Assembly (NCBI GenBank): GCA_043778315.1
Contig: JAYWGJ010000053.1
Span: forward strand, 1-9,701
Length of the DNA stretch: 9,701 nucleotides
Reading direction: 5' to 3'
Origin: JBEEMU01 sp043778315
GTDB taxonomy: Bacteria; Bacteroidota; Bacteroidia; Chitinophagales; Saprospiraceae
Shown here: one piece after another, positions 1-5,964 of the stretch
Layout of the letters: each line of letters starts with the position of its first letter
Position numbering within the stretch: the stretch's first letter is position 1
The notes under the pieces: generated by a model
The model's input: only the letters and a program-made list of their open reading frames with translations
Databases searched by the model: none
Told to the model about the DNA's origin: nothing
Position numbers and translations under genes: made by a program

Positions 1-118
1 ACTGAATATTGTCACGCAGAATTTTGGGTCAAAACAAGGCAGATTTGAGGCGCAATGCCTTTGCATTGTAACGAAAATCTAACGCAGTTTTGGCGCAAAA
101 GACAAGTGAGAATACAGT
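1..118. repeat. Imperfect ~118-bp inverted repeat, MITE-like or REP-like
   Basis: The sequence folds back on itself in a nearly constant register (paired positions sum to 119-122). Matching arms are 1-4 with 115-118, 13-15 with 106-108, 22-26 with 96-100, 30-35 with 87-92, 41-46 with 75-80 and 53-58 with 63-68, around a four-base loop (59-62). Arms are interrupted by unpaired bases, so this is a diverged palindrome rather than a clean terminator, and no T-tract follows on either strand. It starts 22 bp beyond the phosphoglucomutase stop codon. No coding sequence overlaps it. The outer end may lie slightly beyond the window. Inference: a dispersed palindromic element lacking its own transposase. 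An RNA structure at the operon's 3' end is the alternative. Confidence 0.6.
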
Positions 119-139
119 AACTTATTTTGGACGCGTTCC

Positions 140-1537
140 TTAAGTACCTAATAAATCGCGTTTTGCAGCGTCCAATATTTTACGCGCTTCTGCCAAAGTA
201 GGTGCTTGTGCGTACACGCGCAAAACGGGTTCTGTTCCCGACGGACGCACCATAAGCCATTCAGAATCAGACAAATAGAATTTGTAGCCGTCGGTATCTT
301 CCATACGCAACACTTTATAATCGCCAAAAGAGCTGTACGCATTTTGGGCGCAAGCCGTAATAATTGATTGTTTTTGGTCTTCGGTGATGTGCAAATCGTC
401 GCGGTCAAACGCGAACGGACCGACCACATCATATACTTCTTGTATCAATTGTTTGAGCGTTTTGCCTGTTTTTGCCATCATCTCAAAAATCATCAAGCCA
501 ATCCACGCGCCGTCGCGCTCAGGGATATGTCCCTTGACTGCCAAGCCGCCAGACTCTTCGCCGCCCACCAATACGTCTTCTTGTATCATGATTTCGGCGA
601 TGTATTTGAAGCCGATTTTGGTCACTTCGCAAGGCAAACCATAGAGTTCTGCCATCTTTTTCATCTTGTCGGTTACACTAAACGTAATGACCACTTTACC
701 AGATAAACCTTTGTATTTATGTAGATAATGTAATAATAAAAGTAATATATGATGCGAATCCACGAATAAACCGTCTTCGTCGTACATACCTATACGGTCT
801 GCGTCGCCGTCGTTTGCCAAGCCCACTACGAGGTCGTCGTTTTCGGCGATAGTACGCGATAGTAGGCGCAAATTACGGTCAATCGGCTCGGGTGCTTGCC
901 CATGAAAACCAGGATTATTGTCGCAATGCAATGCGTGAATATTCGTCAATAATTTGGGTACGATGCGTCGCCCTGCGCCGTACATTGCGTCATACGCAAC
1001 GCGGATTTTGGAGATAGCCTCGAGGTCGAAACTCGCTCGGGCGTGCGCTTCATACATACCTTCCAAGTCCACATATTCGAGCAATCCTTTTGCTTTCATC
1101 TCGTCGAGCGTTGGCAAATTATCGGCTACCGCGTCGGGAATCAACGCCTCTACTTCGGCTATATCGCTCGGGACGGTCGGTCCGCCAAAGTTAGATTTTA
1201 GCTTAAAACCGTTGTAAGAAGGCGGATTATGCGAAGCGGTAATCACAATTCCTAAGTCGCTTTTAGTCGCTACCGCGCCAAACGACACCATCGGCGTACT
1301 CACAAAATCGGGCGCAAGCATCACTTTTATACCGTGCGCGCCCATCACGCGAGCGGTTGTATCGGCAAATAATTTGCCTGCAAAACGGCAGTCGTGACCG
1401 AGTACGACCTGCTTTGCGTTTTTTTGTTTGAGCCAAAGGGCAGTGCCTGTCGCGATGCGCCGCACGTTCTCGACGGTGTATTCTTCGGCGATAATTGCGC
1501 GCCAGCCGTCCGTCCCAAATTTGATAGGTTTAACCAT
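140..1537 (-). CDS. Phosphoglucomutase/phosphomannomutase (alpha-D-phosphohexomutase family)
   Basis: This cytosolic enzyme interconverts hexose 1-phosphate and 6-phosphate, linking glycolysis to glycogen and sugar-nucleotide synthesis. The 465-residue protein is complete for the family and has all four domain signatures in order. The phosphoserine loop TASHNP is at about residues 100-105 (catalytic Ser102), the metal loop DGDADR at 243-248, the sugar-specificity loop GGEESGG at 325-331 and the phosphate-binding loop RPSGTEP at 431-437. The GEESGG form of the sugar loop favours phosphoglucomutase activity over strict phosphomannomutase, but substrate cannot be settled from motifs. The N-terminus (IKFGTDGWR) is the family's usual start, supporting the ATG at 1537, which has an A-rich leader. 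It is the last gene of the minus-strand block, 36 bp after ybeY. Confidence 0.93.
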   Translation of the reverse strand: MVKPIKFGTDGWRAIIAEEYTVENVRRIATGTALWLKQKNAKQVVLGHDCRFAGKLFADTTARVMGAHGIKVMLAPDFVSTPMVSFGAVATKSDLGIVITASHNPPSYNGFKLKSNFGGPTVPSDIAEVEALIPDAVADNLPTLDEMKAKGLLEYVDLEGMYEAHARASFDLEAISKIRVAYDAMYGAGRRIVPKLLTNIHALHCDNNPGFHGQAPEPIDRNLRLLSRTIAENDDLVVGLANDGDADRIGMYDEDGLFVDSHHILLLLLHYLHKYKGLSGKVVITFSVTDKMKKMAELYGLPCEVTKIGFKYIAEIMIQEDVLVGGEESGGLAVKGHIPERDGAWIGLMIFEMMAKTGKTLKQLIQEVYDVVGPFAFDRDDLHITEDQKQSIITACAQNAYSSFGDYKVLRMEDTDGYKFYLSDSEWLMVRPSGTEPVLRVYAQAPTLAEARKILDAAKRDLLGT

Positions 1538-1573
1538 TTTTTATTATTTTATTGGAATTATATTATTTTTATC

Positions 1574-2047
1574 TTAAACAAGGGCAAATTTAGCGATAAG
1601 CGGCTCTATTTTTGCTAAATAATGATTTTCTTTTTCGTGCATTTTTTGGCGCAACTCGGGTGTTTCATCGTCGTAACCGCATAGATGTAGTATGCCGTGT
1701 ATCATTACGCGGCAGAGTTCGTGTAGCGGCGCGGCGTTTTCGGTAGCTGCGTTTTCGCGTACTCTATCCACACTGATATAAATATCGCCTTCTATCGGCT
1801 CGGTTTCGTAGTCGTCGTGAAACGGAAAAGTGATGACATCGGTATAAAAATCATGCTCGAGTTCGGTCTGATTGATGTGCAATAAAAAATCGTCACTACA
1901 AAAAACAAAACTCACTTCTGCCGTCGTACAGCCTTCTGCTTGCGCCGTTTCTATCGCCCATTGATGCAAAATTGGCTCGAGCGTAGGCGCAAAAGGCAGG
2001 TCTATATCTTCCGCAAAAAAATTGATTTGGTTGCTAATTTCTTCCAC
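1574..2047 (-). CDS. ybeY: Endoribonuclease YbeY (rRNA maturation factor)
   Basis: YbeY is a metal-dependent single-strand endoribonuclease acting in 16S rRNA 3'-end processing and ribosome quality control. The 157-residue protein carries the family signature HGILHLCGYDD at 117-127, with two zinc-ligand histidines (His117, His121), and the conserved TDVITFPF segment at 69-76. The third ligand position, His in HGxLHLxGYDH of most bacteria, is Asp127 here. As I recall, Bacteroidota YbeY proteins also carry Asp there, so this is not a sign of decay. The start codon is GTG (2047-2045). Upstream the frame meets a stop within seven codons with no ATG, and the N-terminal INFFAEDI segment is expected for the family, so GTG is the best start. 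It lies 56 bp after the ABC ATPase gene. Confidence 0.93.
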   Translation of the reverse strand: MEEISNQINFFAEDIDLPFAPTLEPILHQWAIETAQAEGCTTAEVSFVFCSDDFLLHINQTELEHDFYTDVITFPFHDDYETEPIEGDIYISVDRVRENAATENAAPLHELCRVMIHGILHLCGYDDETPELRQKMHEKENHYLAKIEPLIAKFALV

Positions 2048-2103
2048 GTTAGCTATTTCGTAATATTAAAAATTATATTTATAATAAATTGATTGACAAT
2101 ATT

Positions 2104-2826
2104 TTAACTATTTCTTGTTGCCACCGAAATAATATTTTCGTTCGGTCTATCAGACTCTATCAAGCCGTCGCGGAGGCGAATAATTCGGTGGGCGTGTTCG
2201 GCAATATCGGGTTCGTGCGTCACGAGTATCACGGTGTTACCTGCGGCGTGTATTTGCTCAAAAATACTCATAATTTCTATCGAGGTTTTGGTGTCTAAGT
2301 TGCCCGTCGGCTCGTCCGCCAAAATGATAGCAGGGTCGTTTACTAAGGCACGCGCTATCGCTACGCGCTGCCGTTGCCCGCCGCTCAATTCGTTCGGGCG
2401 GTGGTGTACGCGGTTGCCCAAACCCACCAAATCCATTGCTTTTTGCGCTTTTTCTAAACGCGCCGCACGTCCTACGCCTGCATAAACCAAGGGTAACGCT
2501 ACGTTTTCGAGCGAAGTCATGCGCGGCAAAAGGTTGAACGTTTGGAACACAAAACCAATTTCTTTATTGCGCACGGCAGCTAATTCGCCGTCGGTCATTT
2601 TGCTCACCGCGTGTCCGTTGAGCGTATATTCGCCCGCCGTCGGCGTGTCCAAGCAGCCGAGCAGGTTCATCAGCGTACTTTTCCCCGACCCCGACGGACC
2701 CATCAGCGCGACGTATTCGTTCCTCGAAATATTTAACGAAACAGATTGCAAAGCGTGGATAATCGCGTCGCCCATGACGTAGGTTTTGCGGATATTATCA
2801 ATAGTAATAATGGTTTTATCGGTCAT
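2104..2826 (-). CDS. ABC transporter ATP-binding protein, LolD/MacB type
   Basis: This is a 240-residue stand-alone nucleotide-binding subunit. Visible motifs are Walker A GPSGSGKST (43-51), Q-loop Gln95, the signature LSGGQRQR (147-154), Walker B IILADEP (167-173) and the switch histidine His204. The GNLDTKTS stretch after Walker B and the QTFNLLP segment after the Q-loop are typical of the LolD/MacB/FtsE group. That group energises lipoprotein release, macrolide or peptide export and other non-canonical mechanotransmission transporters. No FtsX/MacB-like permease lies next to it here, so the partner must be encoded elsewhere and the substrate is unknown. It sits 23 bp after gatC in the same orientation. 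Confidence 0.92.
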   Translation of the reverse strand: MTDKTIITIDNIRKTYVMGDAIIHALQSVSLNISRNEYVALMGPSGSGKSTLMNLLGCLDTPTAGEYTLNGHAVSKMTDGELAAVRNKEIGFVFQTFNLLPRMTSLENVALPLVYAGVGRAARLEKAQKAMDLVGLGNRVHHRPNELSGGQRQRVAIARALVNDPAIILADEPTGNLDTKTSIEIMSIFEQIHAAGNTVILVTHEPDIAEHAHRIIRLRDGLIESDRPNENIISVATRNS

Positions 2827-2849
2827 TTTTCGGAGTTTATCAAGTATAA

Positions 2850-3134
2850 TTATTTCATTTTGGGAACTACAAAAAACGCATCGTCGTAGGTTTTTGGTGC
2901 ATTCGCCAATGCGGTATTGCGCGCAAGCGGCGGCGTTATTTCGTCGGTGCGCAGCGTGTTTTCGTCGCTACCATTCATATAAACTAAGGGTTGCACGCCC
3001 GTCACATCTACTTCTTGCAGCCGCTCTACCATTTTGAGTATAGCGGCAAGGTCGGTTTGCATCGCTGCTCGAGCTTCGGGCGTGAACTCCAAACGCGACA
3101 GCTTTTCTAAATGTAAAATTACGTTTTCGTCCAT
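2850..3134 (-). CDS. gatC: Asp-tRNA(Asn)/Glu-tRNA(Gln) amidotransferase subunit C (GatC)
   Basis: GatC is the small belt subunit that holds GatA and GatB together in the enzyme converting misacylated Glu-tRNA(Gln) or Asp-tRNA(Asn) to the amide form. The 94-residue length is normal. The N-terminal helical part (VILHLEKLSRLEFTPEA, about 5-21) and the central MVERLQEVDVTGVQPLVY segment (about 35-52) are characteristic, followed by the LRTDEITPPLAR region that contacts GatA/GatB. gatA and gatB are not in the window, so the complex is encoded at separate loci. The ATG at 3134 lies 15 bp after the O-antigen ligase-like gene, consistent with co-transcription. Confidence 0.92.
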   Translation of the reverse strand: MDENVILHLEKLSRLEFTPEARAAMQTDLAAILKMVERLQEVDVTGVQPLVYMNGSDENTLRTDEITPPLARNTALANAPKTYDDAFFVVPKMK

Positions 3135-3149
3135 TAAAAATTTATTTTT

Positions 3150-4415
3150 TTAGCTTAAATACAGTTTATTATCGTCAGAACGCAAATAATTTAAGCCCAA
3201 AGATAGGAATAAAACAACAAAAGCCACACCTTCGGAGGTTTCTAATAAACCTTCGGTCATTAAAGCCACCGACATAACACTATAAAACAATAAAAACAGC
3301 GTTTCGTTATAATTTTTTTTGTAAAACAAAGGAAAAAACAAGCCGAAACCAAAAATAATTATACCTAGAATTCCGCCGCCTGCATACTGAAACACCCATT
3401 GATTGTGCGGCGTTTTCACCTGTAACCAAGGGTAATCACGTTGGTAAACTGCACGGCACAACTGCTCCACATCGCCGATGCCTACGCCAAAAATTGGGTT
3501 TTCATTGCCTATTTTTAAGCCCGTTTTAATGGAAATAATACGCTCGGCAGTCGAGTTATTCGCTATATTTTTGTCTTTATATTCGCCAAATTCGTAGCGC
3601 GAATGTTCTATTTTTTCTCTAAAACTCGGTAAGGTGTAATAGCTGATTATGGGTAGAAGTACCGCGCAAAAACCTAAAAAAATACCAAGTAAATATTTTT
3701 TTTCTTGTATAATATATTGTATAAATAACACTAAAACGCCAAAGTAAAATGCTAAAATGCCAGTCCGAACAGCTAACAAGTGTAAGGTATAAAAAAGAAT
3801 AGCACTACTTAGTATTAAAAAATATTTTTCTGTTTTATAATAAAAAATATATTTTTTTATAATTATATAAATACTTGGTAATAAAGCAATTAGTAGCAAT
3901 AAATTGAAACGTATATGATGAATTGGTTTGTGCCAAGCCAAGCGCGGCTCTACCGCTACCTCGCCTCTTTTGACCGCTAAACTTGCCGCCTCGAGATGTG
4001 TATAATAATATAATAGCGTACTCAGAGCCGTTACAGTGACCAAAAACGTTGTCACAAAAAACACGCCTCGATATTGTTTTTCGGTGAATTTTGGTAACAG
4101 CGCGAACGTAATCGGCAAACCTAAAAACGGCAGTTTCAAGCGCATTTGTTCTAGCCAAGAAGTCGTATCTGAACAATAAACGCCCGAAACGGCGATAAAT
4201 AAAAATAGCAAAACGGGCGCAAGGAACTCGGGGCGACGAAAAAAAGCGGCTGCGTCGGCGCGCAAATTCGTGTTCACGAACGCTGTTGCGAGCAAGCCAA
4301 ATAAGGCTACGCTCAACAAAAACTTGGAGCAAAGCAAGCCCAAAACCGTCAGGCAGCAGCAAAAAAACGCCAAATGACTTCGGAACGGCTGAAACCGATG
4401 CAACAAATTCATCAT
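3150..4415 (-). CDS. O-antigen ligase/polymerase family membrane protein (Wzy_C-like)
   Basis: The 421-residue protein has about ten to twelve hydrophobic segments by eye, starting near residue 13, with a large polar loop at about 262-340. This is the layout of WaaL ligases and Wzy polymerases, which join undecaprenyl-linked glycans or transfer them to an acceptor at the periplasmic face of the inner membrane. Supporting residues are a conserved-type Arg in AVRTGI (Arg217), the loop stretch ending NPIFGVGIGD (about 306-315), and PHNQW at 336-340, whose His337 matches the key loop histidine of the family. Substrate is unknown: LPS O-antigen, exopolysaccharide or protein glycosylation are all possible. 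Its ATG overlaps the trmB stop by four bases (ATGA, 4412-4415); a second ATG follows immediately. No other glycan genes are adjacent apart from the hexose-phosphate mutase downstream. Confidence 0.85.
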   Translation of the reverse strand: MMNLLHRFQPFRSHLAFFCCCLTVLGLLCSKFLLSVALFGLLATAFVNTNLRADAAAFFRRPEFLAPVLLFLFIAVSGVYCSDTTSWLEQMRLKLPFLGLPITFALLPKFTEKQYRGVFFVTTFLVTVTALSTLLYYYTHLEAASLAVKRGEVAVEPRLAWHKPIHHIRFNLLLLIALLPSIYIIIKKYIFYYKTEKYFLILSSAILFYTLHLLAVRTGILAFYFGVLVLFIQYIIQEKKYLLGIFLGFCAVLLPIISYYTLPSFREKIEHSRYEFGEYKDKNIANNSTAERIISIKTGLKIGNENPIFGVGIGDVEQLCRAVYQRDYPWLQVKTPHNQWVFQYAGGGILGIIIFGFGLFFPLFYKKNYNETLFLLFYSVMSVALMTEGLLETSEGVAFVVLFLSLGLNYLRSDDNKLYLS

Positions 4416-5113
4416 ACCGTTGCGGGCGGTTGCAGCGTAAACTGTATGTATTTGACCGTGTTTTCACGCGCAATATCGATGGTCTCGAAGTAGGTTTTAA
4501 TGCCTAATTCGGGCAAAATCAACTCCTTAGCGTAAATATTATTATCGTGATATAATATAGTGCCGTTCGCTTCCGCGATTGTTTCTAAGGTGTACGCGTA
4601 GAGGTTCGGCTCGTCGGTTTTGAGGTGAATTTTGGCATTAGCCACTAATATTTTTGGATACATAGCGAGGAAGCGACCCGAGGTTAGCCTATGGTTTGCA
4701 CGGCTTTTGCGCAAAAATGGGTCGGGAAAAGTTATCCAGATTTCGTTGATTTCGCTTGCCGCAAAAAAATACAACAGCTCCTCGATGCGCGTGCGGATAA
4801 ACGCTACGTTCGGCAGATTTGCGCGCAAGGCCTGCTTCGCGCCGCGCCATATTCGCGCACCTTTTATATCAATGCCAATGAAATTTCGGTCGGGATACAT
4901 CGCCGCCATCGCCACGGCGTACTCGCCGCCGCCACACGCCAGCTCGAGCGTAATCGGATTGTCGTTGCCAAAATGCGCCGCCCATTGTCCGCGCATCACT
5001 ATTTCCGCGCCGTCGTTGCGCGTCAGCAACTCGCTGCCGTGTCCTTCAAAATTTTGGTACACGTTCGGAAACGATGACATTTCCGCAAATTTCACTAATT
5101 TACCTTTACTCAA
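4412..5113 (-). CDS. trmB: tRNA (guanine-N7-)-methyltransferase TrmB
   Basis: TrmB methylates G46 in the variable loop of tRNAs using S-adenosylmethionine. The 233-residue protein shows the SAM-binding motif LELACGGGEY (57-66), the acidic IGID motif (79-82), the hallmark WITFPDP (126-132) followed by a basic patch and RLT (142-144), and the C-terminal KTYFE segment (206-210). FGNDNPI before the SAM loop is also typical. The start is a TTG at 5113-5111: no ATG exists upstream before an in-frame stop, and the first in-frame ATG (residue 12) would remove the KLVKFAEM segment, which matches the conserved N-terminus of Bacteroidota TrmB as I recall it. It is the first gene of the six-gene minus-strand block. 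Confidence 0.93.
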   Translation of the reverse strand: MSKGKLVKFAEMSSFPNVYQNFEGHGSELLTRNDGAEIVMRGQWAAHFGNDNPITLELACGGGEYAVAMAAMYPDRNFIGIDIKGARIWRGAKQALRANLPNVAFIRTRIEELLYFFAASEINEIWITFPDPFLRKSRANHRLTSGRFLAMYPKILVANAKIHLKTDEPNLYAYTLETIAEANGTILYHDNNIYAKELILPELGIKTYFETIDIARENTVKYIQFTLQPPATV

Positions 5114-5198
5114 AATATTTATTCAAAAAATTACTTGAAAATAATCAGCAAAAGTCGACAAAAAAGCCTAATTTTGCAACATAATAGCTGAAATAAAA

Positions 5199-5229
5199 TA
5201 AACTTATCACGGCTGTATTTGTTACACAA
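5199..5229 (-). promoter_or_regulatory. Candidate Bacteroidota-type promoter for the trmB operon
   Basis: On the minus strand there is a TTG (5229-5227), a 20-base spacer and TAAGTTTA (5206-5199). This is one base off the -7 consensus TAnnTTTG of Bacteroidota primary sigma factors, with the expected spacing. Transcription would begin near 5192, giving a leader of about 80 bases before the TTG start of trmB. It lies in the 152-bp divergent region (5114-5265), which holds no gene. Pattern match only; AT-rich DNA gives such matches by chance. Confidence 0.35.
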
Positions 5230-5265
5230 TAATTAAAATCAGTTACACTTTTCAATAATCAAAAT

Positions 5266-5859
5266 ATGAACCCAGTTCTTTTTTATACCGAGCAAACGCC
5301 GAACCCCGAAACGCTCAAATTCGTTACCAATCGTATGCTTTTCGCCAATAATATGGCTGATTTTAGAGATGCGACCAGCGCGAAAGAGTGGTCGCCGCTC
5401 GCAACTTCGCTTTTCGATTTGCCTTATGTAAAAGGTGTGTATATTTGTAATAATTTTGTGACCGTCACAAAAGAGTTCAATTACGATTGGTCGGAAGTGA
5501 TGATTCCTATCAAACAGCACCTAAAAGACTATATCGAGGCAGGCAGCACGGTACTCAAAGACGGCTACGCTGAATGGAAAACCGCGACTGACAAAAAGTC
5601 CGAAACGCAGTTTGAGGGCGACGATGCAGCGATAGTAGAAAAAATAAAAAGTTTGATTGAGACTTACGTCAAACCAGCCGTAGAAAGTGACGGCGGCAAT
5701 ATAGAGTTTAAAGATTATAAAGCGGGCGTAGTTCACGTCGTCATGCAAGGCGCGTGTAGCGGCTGCCCGTCGAGTACCGTTACGCTCAAATCAGGCATCG
5801 AGGGTATGCTCAAACGCATGGTACCGCAAGTGACCGAAGTGGTACAAGAGATGGGCTAA
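5266..5859 (+). CDS. NifU/Nfu-type iron-sulfur cluster carrier protein
   Basis: Nfu proteins carry and deliver Fe-S clusters to apo-proteins in the cytosol. The 197-residue protein has an N-terminal Nfu_N domain (about 6-90, beginning with the usual TEQTPNPETLKF) joined by a short linker to the C-terminal NifU-like domain (about 122-190). The latter contains the cluster-binding motif GACSGCPSS with Cys164 and Cys167, preceded by PAVESDGGNIEF. The two-domain layout matches mitochondrial NFU1 and bacterial Nfu, not the longer three-domain NifU of nitrogen fixers. The ATG at 5266 gives the expected N-terminus; its leader is AT-rich without a Shine-Dalgarno. It is transcribed divergently from trmB and ends ahead of a strong hairpin. 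Confidence 0.93.
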   Translation: MNPVLFYTEQTPNPETLKFVTNRMLFANNMADFRDATSAKEWSPLATSLFDLPYVKGVYICNNFVTVTKEFNYDWSEVMIPIKQHLKDYIEAGSTVLKDGYAEWKTATDKKSETQFEGDDAAIVEKIKSLIETYVKPAVESDGGNIEFKDYKAGVVHVVMQGACSGCPSSTVTLKSGIEGMLKRMVPQVTEVVQEMG

Positions 5860-5896
5860 TTAGTAGCATCATCAATAATAGTAAAATTTTATTGAC

Positions 5897-5939
5897 AAAA
5901 AAAAGAACGTAGCGACTTGGTGTCGTTACGTTCTTTTTT
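5897..5939. terminator. Bidirectional intrinsic terminator
   Basis: A 12-bp stem (5905-5916 with 5922-5933, one G-T pair at 5912/5926) closes a five-base loop TTGGT. It is flanked by eight A (5897-5904) and six T (5934-5939), so a U-tract follows the hairpin on either strand. It lies between two convergent genes, 37 bp past the Nfu stop and 25 bp past the stop of the T9SS gene, and can terminate both. Confidence 0.88.
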
Positions 5940-5964
5940 ATTTGGATTAATATTAAAAATATAC

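Noticed and set aside
1..139. The left-edge hairpin as an intrinsic terminator of the phosphoglucomutase operon
   Set aside because: The stem is long and interrupted and no T-tract follows it on the minus strand, unlike the two clear terminators at 5897-5939 and 7061-7096. A repeat element fits better.
3835..4473. A 212-codon open frame on the minus strand overlapping the O-antigen ligase and trmB genes
   Set aside because: It is out of frame with two well-supported genes, is rich in Arg/Phe/Ser with no recognisable domain, and reads as a shadow of their codon use.
4632..5138. Plus-strand open frames antisense to trmB
   Set aside because: TrmB on the minus strand carries every family motif across the same bases; the antisense products show no recognisable features.
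5114..5265. A riboswitch or small RNA in the divergent intergenic region
   Set aside because: It is only 152 bp and AT-rich; I saw no strong stem-loops or conserved aptamer cores.
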